From the NCBI GenBank assembly GCA_020404105.1, contig JADBWH010000086.1, forward strand, positions 1 through 37,884: DNA of 37,884 nucleotides, read 5' to 3'. The position numbers and the translations under genes were made by a program. The notes beneath the pieces are model-generated. The model saw only the letters and a list, made by a program, of their open reading frames with translations. It had not been told where the DNA came from and searched no databases. Origin of the DNA: Pseudanabaena sp. M53BS1SP1A06MG (lineage in GTDB: Bacteria; Cyanobacteriota; Cyanobacteriia; Pseudanabaenales; Pseudanabaenaceae). The number at the start of each line of letters is the position of its first letter. Positions within the stretch are counted from its first letter, which is position 1. Shown one piece after another: positions 26,060 through 34,287 of the stretch.

Positions 26060-27436
26060 ATGTATAGGCGAAACTTCCTGAAGATATTTGGTTTAACAAT
26101 GATGGGATCTGCTTATAGTGCTTGTAGTGAAAAATCGCAAGGACATATAGCAACATCTAGTAAGAAGCGTGTTGTGGTGATTGGTGCTGGGTTGTCAGGT
26201 CTTGCTGCTGCTCAAGAATTGCATGGACATGGGCATGCAGTTGTTGTCGTTGAGGCTCGCGATCGAATCGGTGGTCGGATTTGGACAAGTTCTAAATGGA
26301 CTGATATGCCCTTAGATTTTGGAGCAACATGGATACATGGAACTCAGGGCAATCCATTAACGGATTTGGCTGACAAAATCAATGCGAAACGGATGACAAC
26401 GAGTTACGACAGGGCAACAACGTACAACACCTCTGGAGAACTACTCTCCAATTCAGAAGAAGTCAACTTGAAAAATTTCAGAAAAAAAGTATTCAGGGAG
26501 TTGAAGAAGGCTCAGAAAGAAGATCCAGATGTCTCGATAAGACAAGCAATTGAACCGTTGATCCGCCAATTTGAAGAATCCTCAGAGTCAAACCGCTTCA
26601 TAAACTTTATTCTGAGTGGTGAGATTGAACAGGAGTATGCGGGAAGCACTGAAAGAATCTCTACTCATTTTTATGATAGTGCTCAAAAATTTGATGGTAA
26701 TGATGACCTATTCGTACAAGGATTTGGAGTCATTCCAGAATTTCTAGCTCAAGGGTTACGGATCGAACTGGGTCAGGTGGTGAAGGAAATTCAATGGCAT
26801 CAGCCCCCCATTCGTGTGATCACCCAAAAGACCGAGTTTCTAGCCGATCATGTCATAGTCACTCTGCCGCTAGGAGTTTTGCAAGCTGGAAAGGTGCGTT
26901 TCATCCCCGAATTACCCCAGAGTAAACAAACTGCGATCGCTAACCTAGGCATGGGTGTCCTGAACAAATGCTATCTTCGATTTTCTGATACTTTTTGGTC
27001 TGCTGATGTGGATTGGTTGGGGTATATTTCGGCAAGTCATGGTGAGTGGACAGAGTGGGTAAGCTTTAATCGAGTAGCAAATAAGCCCATATTGCTGGGA
27101 TTTAATGCTGCTGATCGGGGAAGAACCATTGAATCATGGTCGGATCGACAAATTGTTGCGAGTGCAATGCAAACCTTAAGGAAAATCTATGGAGATAGCA
27201 TTCCTGAACCAATTGACTATCAAATGACTCGTTGGGCAACAGATCCCTATTCGTTGGGTTCATATTCTTACAATCCTGTTGGTGCTGTGCCAAAGATGCG
27301 CCAAGAGCTTGCTGAGCCTATAAGAGAAGCTTTGTTTTTCGCAGGCGAAGCCTCTAATGAGGACTATTTCGGGACTGCTCATGGTGCATATTTATCTGGT
27401 TTGCGTGCAGCCAATGAAATTCAGAACATAAGTTAG
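26060..27436 (+). CDS. Tat-exported flavin amine oxidase (monoamine/polyamine oxidase family)
   Basis: FAD enzyme that oxidises amines to imines/aldehydes with hydrogen peroxide release. From ATG 26060 the N-terminus reads MYRRNFLKIFGLTMMGSAYSAC, a twin-arginine signal (RRNFLK) ending in a lipobox-like YSAC, so probably a Tat-exported lipoprotein. FAD-binding GxGxxG appears as VVVIGAGLSGLAAAQEL followed by EARDRIGGRIWT. The C-terminal FAD/substrate motif is LFFAGEASNEDYFGTAHGAY. About 458 aa, normal for the family. A TTG at 26003 gives a longer alternative that would bury the Tat signal. The substrate is not predictable. It stands alone; the next sequence is a dead ABC gene. Confidence 0.87.
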   Translation: MYRRNFLKIFGLTMMGSAYSACSEKSQGHIATSSKKRVVVIGAGLSGLAAAQELHGHGHAVVVVEARDRIGGRIWTSSKWTDMPLDFGATWIHGTQGNPLTDLADKINAKRMTTSYDRATTYNTSGELLSNSEEVNLKNFRKKVFRELKKAQKEDPDVSIRQAIEPLIRQFEESSESNRFINFILSGEIEQEYAGSTERISTHFYDSAQKFDGNDDLFVQGFGVIPEFLAQGLRIELGQVVKEIQWHQPPIRVITQKTEFLADHVIVTLPLGVLQAGKVRFIPELPQSKQTAIANLGMGVLNKCYLRFSDTFWSADVDWLGYISASHGEWTEWVSFNRVANKPILLGFNAADRGRTIESWSDRQIVASAMQTLRKIYGDSIPEPIDYQMTRWATDPYSLGSYSYNPVGAVPKMRQELAEPIREALFFAGEASNEDYFGTAHGAYLSGLRAANEIQNIS

Positions 27437-27439
27437 ATA

Positions 27440-27871
27440 ACCTTCGCTATCCAATTACGAAGCGATCTCTCAAGTCAGTTTACATGGCTTTGAGCGGAGC
27501 TATCCCCATCAACTTTCTGGCGGTATGGCGCAACGGGTTCCCTAGCGAGAACCCTAGCCCGTCGTCCTCAATTGTTGCTACTAGATGAACCCTTCAGTGC
27601 CCTTGATGCAATTACCCACCTCGATATGCAAAATTTGCTGCTATCCATCATTTCTCAGCAACAAACAACGGTATTGATGGTAACTCATGATATTGATAAA
27701 GCCCTGTTAGTTGGAGATCGCGTGTTATTGATGGCACGTCACCAAATCCGTCAGGAATGGTCGATTACTCAACCAAAATCCCGTGTGCAACAGGCGCATC
27801 TTCTTTCAGAAATTCGTTTCGAGATTTTAGAATCCCTATCCACAGTAATGGGTAGTCCATATCTTGCATAG
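27440..27871 (+). pseudogene. 5'-truncated, frameshifted ABC transporter ATPase
   Basis: The upstream part reads EAISQVSLHGFERSYPHQL then SGGMAQRV, the ABC signature. After GTT a one-base deletion shifts the frame; the rest continues as LARTLARRPQLLLLDEPF (Walker B), MVTHDIDKALLVGDRV (H-loop) and a normal C-terminus ending MGSPYLA. The Walker A half is missing entirely, with an in-frame stop near 27437. It resembles SsuB/TauB-type ATPases and is probably the remains of a second importer lost when the amine oxidase region was rearranged. Confidence 0.85.
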
Positions 27872-27992
27872 TCCGTACTTGTAGTGGACAGACACAGCTA
27901 AAATAGTGCATTAGATGTAGGTAATTCTCGATCCTAAGTTAGCTTCTTCATGACTCACAAAGCTAGCAGTTGGGGAGAATTACTTTAGAGAG

Positions 27993-28016
27993 TTATTGTA
28001 TTGAATGATACAATAA
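27993..28016. promoter_or_regulatory. Small dyad upstream of an exported-protein gene
   Basis: TTATTGTA-N8-TACAATAA, a perfect 8-bp inverted repeat about 32 bases before the start codon at 28048. It could be an operator. Confidence 0.4.
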
Positions 28017-28047
28017 TATATATGCCTGTATGGGCAGGGAGGTAAAT

Positions 28048-28563
28048 ATGAAACCTCGGATATCCTCTGCTTTTATCGTACTGACTGCGATCGCAGCTAG
28101 CTTTGTGTTTAGTGAATCCGCAGGCGCACAATGCGATCGCTATATTGGTCAATCTGTGGGTGGACTATCAGTTATTGTTGATAGCTGTTCAATTTCTAGG
28201 GCTAGCTATCGTAGTGTCGATTTTGTCTATTATCTCGGTAGCGAACGGGTTGATAGTCAAGCTAATTGTGAAGATATGACATGGACGACTTTTCCTGAGC
28301 GACAAGTATACCGTCCGCGTTCGCAAGCAACAATAAAGATGCTCGATTACGTTTGTAATTATGATTCTCGACCTTCTAATCCCAAGAGTTCTGCGTTTGT
28401 CTTTGCACCTCCATCAAATGTAAGGGTTGTCCCCAATGGCGATGTCCTATGTGTAGTGAGATCGCCGATGGCAATCAATACCTATGGTGCGATCGGTGAC
28501 TGGTACTACACAGATTTCTGTGGCTCGATGGGAGTTATTCACGATAGTCAATTGCGCTTTTAG
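28048..28563 (+). CDS. Small secreted cysteine-containing protein, unknown function
   Basis: A 171-aa protein. The ATG at 28048 is chosen because GGGAGGT stands just upstream. It has a Sec signal peptide with a likely cut after ESAGA (mature start QCDRYIG). The mature part has six cysteines, probably disulphide-bonded. The C-terminal 50 residues (VLCVVRSPMAINTYGAIGDW, then YYTDFCGSMGVIHDSQL) look like a small SH3-like barrel. I do not recognise a family. Its stop codon TAG is made by the TA and first base of a miniature element, so the C-terminus may be slightly altered or truncated. Confidence 0.75.
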   Translation: MKPRISSAFIVLTAIAASFVFSESAGAQCDRYIGQSVGGLSVIVDSCSISRASYRSVDFVYYLGSERVDSQANCEDMTWTTFPERQVYRPRSQATIKMLDYVCNYDSRPSNPKSSAFVFAPPSNVRVVPNGDVLCVVRSPMAINTYGAIGDWYYTDFCGSMGVIHDSQLRF

Positions 28564-28717
28564 AGATAGCCTGCATAAGTTCTCTCTAGCACCAAAACTA
28601 AAATGGCATAGCCAATTTAGTTTTAAAAACCCGTACTAGGTTTGAGTTATATTTCACAAAGTTGTAAGTATGGTGCGAAATATACTGAATGTTACCCTGT
28701 CTCGCAGGCTATCTCTA
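28561..28717. mobile_element. Miniature element C (about 157 bp)
   Basis: The 12-bp perfect terminal repeats GAGATAGCCTGC (28563-28574) and GCAGGCTATCTC (28704-28715) are flanked by TA on each side. The interior holds a near-perfect hairpin AAAACTAAAATGGC / GCCAATTTAGTTTT. No ORF. Only one copy in this window. Confidence 0.7.
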
Positions 28718-28796
28718 ATACTAAGCCTTGTGGATGCAATACTTGGAAAAGTGTTTCTAGGATTACTTCTTGAATCGAAAATCAATCGGCAATTGA

Positions 28797-29258
28797 TTAT
28801 TTAGGCTTTGAGATAGAAAACTGCTTGCGAATGGGCTTGGAGTTGTCTGTATTTATGGAAAGTACAATCTCATAATTACCATCGGGCCATCCGTTGGTTG
28901 GGGCGGTTAGAGAGGAAAGAACGAAGGTTGTGTCAGACTTTGTTTCGACAGTTACGCTATCAATATCAGTTGCTTTAACTGTGTCACTTCCTAAGTATTT
29001 CCAATCAAATTTTATCTTTGTTCCTTCAGGTGCATACTTGATATTCGACGTGACAAAGATTTTTTGGGTGTTATTCTCGAATTGCGAGATGTCGCTAGCA
29101 CATGTCCGATTTTCTGGAACTTCAGTACAGGTTTTGACATCTTCTAGCGTTGCCGTAGATACGTTAAAGCTACAGGCTGTTGTAGCAAAAGCACTCAATA
29201 CAATTAAGCCAAAATACTTTACAAATTTATTGCTGTTGTTTTTTAAATTGTCCAACAT
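28797..29258 (-). CDS. Small lipoprotein, unknown function
   Basis: A 153-aa protein with an N-terminal basic region, a hydrophobic segment and a lipobox FATTAC (Cys about residue 29). The mature part is beta-rich, with an Ig-like look (KIKFDWKYLGSDTVKATDID, then GWPDGNYEIVLSIN), resembling periplasmic beta-sandwich modules. Two further Cys (TCTEVPENRTCASD) may form a disulphide. It has no neighbours on its strand. No family recognised. Confidence 0.75.
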   Translation of the reverse strand: MLDNLKNNSNKFVKYFGLIVLSAFATTACSFNVSTATLEDVKTCTEVPENRTCASDISQFENNTQKIFVTSNIKYAPEGTKIKFDWKYLGSDTVKATDIDSVTVETKSDTTFVLSSLTAPTNGWPDGNYEIVLSINTDNSKPIRKQFSISKPK

Positions 29259-29404
29259 TCTTTTCTCATTTATTGCTTGGTTTTTATTTCTGCTTTAAAA
29301 CTTGTTTGAGACAAAACTAAAGATGCGAAGTCAAGTGAAAAGATATTAGGGTATTGACTTTGAAAGATCCAGTAGCGATCGCACTTCGTAACACCTATCA
29401 ATCC

Positions 29405-29694
29405 CTAAACAACTCTCTCCAATCGCCTCACAAAAGCCGAATCCCGATCACATTAAATCTCTAAATAAGTAGCTAAACATAAGTAAACCCAAAACCGAGA
29501 AATTTGTTCCGCCCGCTACGCGGGCGGAACAAACTCTCGTTTTGGGTTTTAATTTAGTTGAGCTACTTACTCAGTAGCCCTAGTTATCGCTACATACAAC
29601 AACTTTGCCTCATCCGCGATCTCCTGAGACTGCATCGGCATAAATCCCACACCCGCAATAAACACCACAGGCAACTCCAGACCTTTACTACTGT
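29405..29694 (-). pseudogene. UvrD/Rep-type helicase C-terminal remnant, split by an element
   Basis: Minus-strand reading from 29694 gives SSKGLELPVVFIAGVGFMP then DEAKLLYVAITRATE, the conserved motif V/VI region of superfamily 1 helicases. The frame meets family B element copy 2, beyond which it resumes as CDRDSAFVRRLERVV and a stop at 29405, a typical UvrD tail. The upstream side begins in the middle of the HSSKG motif, at the edge of family A element copy 4. Only about 55 codons remain. Confidence 0.82.
29466..29569 (+). mobile_element. Miniature element family B, copy 2 (104 bp)
   Basis: Ends AGTAGCT / AGCTACT flanked by TA; hairpin TTTGTTCCGCCCGC-TAC-GCGGGCGGAACAAA. It is inserted in the helicase remnant between the RATE and CDRDS segments. 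Confidence 0.88.
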
Positions 29695-29787
29695 TAGGAC
29701 TTACGCAAACCGAATGAATTTATTACGCATTGGGTAGATGTGGAGCGGGCTTCGCCCGCACCACATCTACCCAATGCGTAAGTCCTA
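29695..29787 (+). mobile_element. Miniature element family A, copy 4 (93 bp)
   Basis: TA-bounded, same length as its relatives. Its left interior reads ACGCATTGGGTAGATGTGGAG instead of the family's usual AGGCTTGAGGTAGATGTGGTG, making the hairpin almost perfect over 25 bp. It separates the helicase remnant from a transposase remnant. Confidence 0.88.
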
Positions 29788-30267
29788 ATAAGGTTGAGTC
29801 GCAGCAAGTTGCTCCAGATACCAATCAATTCTGGTCTTCTCTGTTTCTGTTTGGGTAGGTGGTGTTTGCTGTACTGATAGTGCATACCCCTGTTTGCGAT
29901 CAACATCGACTACGGCAACTACGGCGACTTCTAATCCTTTCTCTGCTTTACCCGCGCTCCCATTGTAAAAATAATCGAGTCCATAGGTTGCTTTACCACT
30001 TTTCTTGATGAACGACCAGTCTGTAGCGATTATCTACCGTGATGTTGGCAATACCGCTTTTTTGATAATTGCTGCGTTTCCCTTTATGAAGTTGTACGAT
30101 CGTGAAAACTGTCGTCGATAGGTGCGTTCGCTGATGTCACTATATCGTCTCAGATTTGTGAAGTTTACCTTCCCACAAATCACGATTATTGTCGAGAACA
30201 GCATTGCTAGAAATTTCTGTTGTACTTTGTTCTCCAACTTCGGTAGTATGTCGATGATACTATTCAT
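29788..30267 (-). pseudogene. IS4-like transposase N-terminal remnant
   Basis: From ATG 30267 the frame reads LRRYSDISERTYRRQFSRSY, then KKAVLPTSR, an in-frame TAG at 30034-30036, then IIATDWSFIKKSGKATYGLD (first catalytic Asp region), GLEVAVVAVVDVDRKQGYAL and IDWYLEQLAATQP. It is cut off at the family A element. The nonsense codon and loss of the C-terminal half make it dead. Confidence 0.82.
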
Positions 30268-30373
30268 TTGGTGTTTTGTTTCAACACTTGCACCTTATGC
30301 GATGATTAGCTTTTTGGACTCCTTTTTTAAATTTGTCCGCAGTGTTGATACACAATAGTATAGGTCAGGAGTT

Positions 30374-30829
30374 ATGTATATTCTCACACAACGTTTATCT
30401 ACGCAGGCTAAGCAGTTATTTAATACTGAATCTTTACTTACATTGTCTTTAATTGCGGAAGATAGAACTCGTAGTCGTCATCGCTTTACTACAGTGGAAG
30501 GAGAAGAGGTGAATTTACAACTTCCTAGAGGAACTGTCCTAAAGGAAGGAGATTTTCTTGCTGATGAGCATGGTCAGGCGATCGCTAAAGTCATTGCCAA
30601 ACCAGAACCCGTTGTCACTGTTACCACCCACCATCCTCTTGAGTTCCTTCGTGCCGCCTACCATTTAGGAAACCGTCACATAGCCTTAGAAATTAACGAA
30701 ACTTATTTGCGCCTATCTCCCGATCCTGTTCTCGAAGATATGGTTCGCAAAATGGGGCTGCAAGTCATCGAAGAAGTTCAGCCATTCCAACCTGAAACTG
30801 GCGCTTACCATCATCACCATGATCACTGA
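30374..30829 (+). CDS. ureE: Urease accessory protein UreE (nickel metallochaperone)
   Basis: Binds nickel and delivers it during maturation of urease. 151 aa with an N-terminal peptide-binding domain (residues 1-70, RTRSRHRFTTVEGEEVNLQL), a C-terminal ferredoxin-like domain with the metal ligand in YHLGNRHIALEI, and a histidine tail HHHHDH. Ribosome site CAGGAG lies 5-6 bases before ATG 30374. The gene overlaps ureF by 11 bases. No urease structural genes lie in the window, so they must be elsewhere. Confidence 0.95.
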   Translation: MYILTQRLSTQAKQLFNTESLLTLSLIAEDRTRSRHRFTTVEGEEVNLQLPRGTVLKEGDFLADEHGQAIAKVIAKPEPVVTVTTHHPLEFLRAAYHLGNRHIALEINETYLRLSPDPVLEDMVRKMGLQVIEEVQPFQPETGAYHHHHDH

Positions 30830-31541
30830 TTCAAATGCTTCGCAAATATTGCGTCTCTTGCAAATTACTAGTCCTGCTCTGCCTGTGGGAGCCTACAGTT
30901 ATTCAGAAGGAATTGAGTATCTTTGCAGTTCAGGCGTGATTCAAACTGATGCAGATCTCTATTATTGGCTAAAGAGAGAAATGCGATTTGGATTTATCTC
31001 CAACGAAACGACGATCGCTCTCCGCGCCCATCAAGCAATGCTCAAAAATGATCTAGTTGCCCTGAAATATTGGAATAGTTGGTTGTCAGCGACAAGGGAG
31101 ACAGAAGAAGTACGTCTCGCTAGTTGGCAAATGGGACAGTCATTGATGAGGCTCTGGGCGCAGCTTGACGATCAGCAATTATGGCAATCACAATCTATAA
31201 ATCAGATTTTGCCAACCGCTAAAGAGAATGCCGAAGGTCAGGGTTGTAACTATGCGATCGCTTTTGGCATTGTCGCTGCAAATTTAGAAATTGATGCCAT
31301 TAATACTGTCCTTGGCTATACTCATAGCTGGGTATCGAATTTAGTGAGTGCGGCTGTGCGATCGGTTCCCTTTGGACAAACCGCAGGACAGCAAGTGATC
31401 TATCGACTCAATGCCGATATTTTACAAAGCTCGCAATTAGCATTAGATCGTCTAGATAGTGAGTTGGAATGGTGTGGCTGGGGAGCAAGTTTAGCCAGCG
31501 CCAATCATGAAACACAATATTCACGACTATTCCGTAGCTAA
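30819..31541 (+). CDS. ureF: Urease accessory protein UreF
   Basis: Helical partner of UreD/UreH and UreG in the urease activation complex. 240 aa, of usual length. Family features: LLQITSPALPVGAYSYSEGI near the N-terminus and AVRSVPFGQTAGQQVIYRL near the C-terminus. It is translationally coupled to ureE (ATG inside the ureE end). No ureG follows; instead come two long hairpins. Confidence 0.95.
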   Translation: MITDSNASQILRLLQITSPALPVGAYSYSEGIEYLCSSGVIQTDADLYYWLKREMRFGFISNETTIALRAHQAMLKNDLVALKYWNSWLSATRETEEVRLASWQMGQSLMRLWAQLDDQQLWQSQSINQILPTAKENAEGQGCNYAIAFGIVAANLEIDAINTVLGYTHSWVSNLVSAAVRSVPFGQTAGQQVIYRLNADILQSSQLALDRLDSELEWCGWGASLASANHETQYSRLFRS

Positions 31542-31565
31542 GTACAGCGCTTCGCGCTGACTTAA

Positions 31566-31620
31566 ATAAATCCAGAAGATTTTTTGAAAGCGACGCTTTC
31601 AAAAAATCTTCTGGATTTAT
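31566..31620. terminator. Long perfect hairpin after ureF
   Basis: 26-bp arms (ATAAATCCAGAAGATTTTTT plus GAAAGC) with loop GAC. Probably ends ureEF transcription; no terminal T-run beyond the arm, so it may instead be a dispersed palindromic repeat. Confidence 0.65.
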
Positions 31621-31660
31621 AAATGCCCAACAGGATGTGGCTCGTCATACTACCCACAAA

Positions 31661-31701
31661 CAATATTGAGGAGGGACACACTGTGCCCCTCCTCAATATT
31701 G
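31661..31701. repeat. Inverted repeat upstream of folD
   Basis: CAATATTGAGGAGGG pairs with its complement at 31687-31701, with an 11-base loop. Between ureF and folD. Confidence 0.6.
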
Positions 31702-31757
31702 AGCCATCAAACGATACAATCGTCTAGTTAATGGGTATCGCAAAAAATTTAGAGAAT

Positions 31758-32627
31758 ATGGCAGCAGTTATTGACGGCAAAGCCCTTGCTAAGAAAATGC
31801 AAAGCGCGATCGCAGAGGAGGTCGCCCAACTACAAGCCCAGTATGGTCGTCCTCCAGGGCTAGCCGTCCTAATGGTTGGTGACAATCCTGCCAGTGCAGC
31901 CTATGTCAAAAACAAAGAAACTGCCTGTCATAAAGCGGGGATCGCATCTTTTGGGAAGCATTTTCCTGCAAGTGTTACCCAATCAGAATTAGAGAAAGTA
32001 ATTGATGAACTCAATGCTGATGATCGCGTTGATGGCATTTTGATTCAATTACCTTTACCCGACAAATTTGATGCGATCGCCCTGTTAAACCGTCTTGATC
32101 CTGACAAAGATGCCGATGGCTTACACCCAAATAATCTAGGTAAACTGGCACGAGGTGAAGCAGGCTTACGGAGTTGCACACCTGCAGGAGTGATGGAGCT
32201 ATTAGCCGAAGCCAAAATTGATATTGCTGGTAAAAAGGCTGTAGTGATCGGGCGCAGTATTCTTGTAGGTAAACCTGTCGCTCTCATGCTGTTGGAAGAA
32301 AATGCCACAGTGACGATCGCCCATTCCCGCACCAAAAATCTTGCCGAAATTACCCGCAAAGCTGATATTTTAATTGCAGCGATCGGTAGACCTGAATTTG
32401 TAACCGCCGAGATGGTAAAACCTGAAGCTGTGGTGATCGATGTGGGGATTAACCGCATCATTGATTATGAAGGCAAGTCCCGATTAGTTGGTGATGTAGA
32501 CTTTACCAGCGTCAGTGAAGTTGCATCCCACATTACCCCTGTGCCTGGGGGAGTCGGTCCCATGACTGTAACCATGCTCCTACACAACACAGTTTGGAGC
32601 TATAAGCAAAAATTTACTAAGCTATAA
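31758..32627 (+). CDS. folD: Methylenetetrahydrofolate dehydrogenase / cyclohydrolase
   Basis: Bifunctional enzyme interconverting 5,10-methylene- and 10-formyl-tetrahydrofolate with NADP. From ATG 31758 ([14 protein letters not shown]) it has 289 aa, matching the usual about 288; an in-frame ATG at 31731 adds nine residues unlike the family. Active-site [13 protein letters not shown] (catalytic Lys), [11 protein letters not shown] and NADP-binding [14 protein letters not shown] then [17 protein letters not shown] are all present. Upstream of the prenyl synthase gene. Confidence 0.96.
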   Translation: MAAVIDGKALAKKMQSAIAEEVAQLQAQYGRPPGLAVLMVGDNPASAAYVKNKETACHKAGIASFGKHFPASVTQSELEKVIDELNADDRVDGILIQLPLPDKFDAIALLNRLDPDKDADGLHPNNLGKLARGEAGLRSCTPAGVMELLAEAKIDIAGKKAVVIGRSILVGKPVALMLLEENATVTIAHSRTKNLAEITRKADILIAAIGRPEFVTAEMVKPEAVVIDVGINRIIDYEGKSRLVGDVDFTSVSEVASHITPVPGGVGPMTVTMLLHNTVWSYKQKFTKL

Positions 32628-32666
32628 AAAATTTTGATTACAGCTCATTGTGCCTTTGAGTAGTAC

Positions 32667-32715
32667 AGAAATATTTTTAGAAGTGTCGCTTCGTGCCACT
32701 TCTAAAAATATTTCT
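32667..32715. terminator. Hairpin after folD
   Basis: 19-bp perfect arms AGAAATATTTTTAGAAGTG with an 11-base loop, 40 bases after the folD stop. Stem or dispersed palindrome. Confidence 0.6.
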
Positions 32716-32878
32716 AGATTTTTAAGTAAGCAAAAATATTCTTACTCTTGCAAGCAAAAATTTTTAGAGAGGATCGCAAGACATTGCATAATATACATTC
32801 TGGAGACTGTCTGGAATTTTGCCCCGATTCTAGAAATGATTTATTGTCAAGTTATTGTCGAAATTATTAAAGCTAGCC

Positions 32879-33781
32879 ATGCCATCACAAACCGTCGCAT
32901 TTAATTTGGATAAGTATTTACGCGATCTCAAGCAAGAGGTTGAGGCAGCCCTTGATGCTTCGATCGCTGTTACCTATCCCGAAAAAATTTATGAATCTAT
33001 GCGCTACTCGCTGATGGCTGGTGGTAAGCGTTTGCGCCCCATCCTCTGTCTTGCCGCTTGTGAGTTACTCGGTGGTGATCGGGCTTGGGCGATGCCCACG
33101 GCTTGTGCGATGGAGATGGTGCATACAATGTCTTTGATCCATGATGATTTGCCATCGATGGACAATGACGATTTTCGACGAGGCAAACCAACTAATCACA
33201 AGGTTTATGGCGATGATATTGCAATTTTGGCGGGGGATGCCTTACTTGCCTATGCATTTGAATTTATTGCCGCCCAAACCCAGAATGTACCTGCGGAGAG
33301 GATTTTAAAAGCGATCGCCCATCTTGGTCATGCGGTGGCGGCAACAGGTTTGGTCGGTGGTCAAGTAGTTGACTTAGAATGTGAGGGTAAGCAGGATGTA
33401 ACTTCAGACACCCTCACATTTATTCATTTACACAAAACTGCGGCTCTATTAGAGTCCTGTGTAATCTGTGGAGCATTGCTAGCAGGTGCAAATGATACCG
33501 ACATTAATCGTTTATCGACTTATTCTAATAATATTGGTTTAGCTTTTCAGATCGTTGATGACATCCTAGACATCACCGCTACTTCTGAAGAGCTTGGCAA
33601 AACTGCTGGTAAAGATATCGCAGCCCAAAAGGTTACTTACCCTAGCCTATGGGGAATTGAGGTTTCTCAGCAAAAAGCTCAGGAATTGGTAGAACAAGCA
33701 AAAGCTCAACTGGTAAGTTATGGTGATGCTGCTTTACCACTTGTGGCACTTGCTGATTACATCACTTCTAGGAAAAACTAG
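32879..33781 (+). CDS. crtE: Polyprenyl (geranylgeranyl/farnesyl) diphosphate synthase
   Basis: Chain-elongating prenyltransferase supplying carotenoid, chlorophyll and quinone side chains. 300 aa from ATG 32879 ([14 protein letters not shown]). First aspartate-rich motif [10 protein letters not shown] at 89-98, second FQIVDDILD, with GGKRLRP upstream. The insertion of two residues between the Asp of the first motif (DDxxxxD) fits bacterial type II synthases. The product length (FPP or GGPP) cannot be settled by eye; in cyanobacteria this orthologue is usually GGPP synthase (CrtE). It lies in the folD-crtE-DUF212 order, which I believe is common in cyanobacteria. Confidence 0.93.
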   Translation: MPSQTVAFNLDKYLRDLKQEVEAALDASIAVTYPEKIYESMRYSLMAGGKRLRPILCLAACELLGGDRAWAMPTACAMEMVHTMSLIHDDLPSMDNDDFRRGKPTNHKVYGDDIAILAGDALLAYAFEFIAAQTQNVPAERILKAIAHLGHAVAATGLVGGQVVDLECEGKQDVTSDTLTFIHLHKTAALLESCVICGALLAGANDTDINRLSTYSNNIGLAFQIVDDILDITATSEELGKTAGKDIAAQKVTYPSLWGIEVSQQKAQELVEQAKAQLVSYGDAALPLVALADYITSRKN

Positions 33782-33839
33782 ATTACATTCTCAAACTATT
33801 TCTTCCTCTTTTCATACCCCTTAACTGTTGCAATTGATT

Positions 33840-34280
33840 ATGAACTTACATCCTGTTGGCGAAATTCTCGATAACCAAGTTCTGCTAATTGCTTTATGTT
33901 CTAGCCTAACTGCTCAAATCCTCAAGTTATTTATTGAACTAGCGCAGTTTGGCAAAATCAGACCCAAGGTTGTCTTTGAAACAGGGGGAATGCCTAGCTC
34001 GCATTCGGCTCTTGTTTCGGCGCTGGCTACAGGGATCGGACGTACTCAAGGTTGGGACACACCCCAGTTTGCGATCGCTACAGTTTTTGCACTTATCGTT
34101 ATGTACGATGCCGCAGGTATCCGCCGTGCAGCAGGTAAGCAGGCTAAGGTTCTCAATCAGATCATGGTAGAAGTATTTGAAGAGGAGCATGATCCTCTTA
34201 AGGAGCTATTAGGTCATACCCCTGCCCAAGTTGTTGCAGGTTCACTCTTAGGCATTTTGTTAATGTGGGTGTTCTTATAG
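33840..34280 (+). CDS. DUF212 / divergent PAP2 family membrane protein
   Basis: A 146-aa membrane protein from ATG 33840; a TTG at 33828 would add four residues. Three to four hydrophobic segments and the family motif FETGGMPSSHSALVSALAT, which resembles the SxxH part of the PAP2 phosphatase site, then MYDAAGIRRAAGKQA and the C-terminal GHTPAQVVAGSLLGILL. Presumed lipid- or prenyl-phosphate-related, given the preceding prenyl synthase (inference). Confidence 0.9.
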   Translation: MNLHPVGEILDNQVLLIALCSSLTAQILKLFIELAQFGKIRPKVVFETGGMPSSHSALVSALATGIGRTQGWDTPQFAIATVFALIVMYDAAGIRRAAGKQAKVLNQIMVEVFEEEHDPLKELLGHTPAQVVAGSLLGILLMWVFL

Positions 34281-34287
34281 ATTGTGA

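Noticed and set aside
32650-32904. 84-aa plus-strand ORF between folD and crtE
   Set aside because: It runs through the palindrome at 32667-32715 and overlaps the crtE start; low-complexity translation with no recognisable family.
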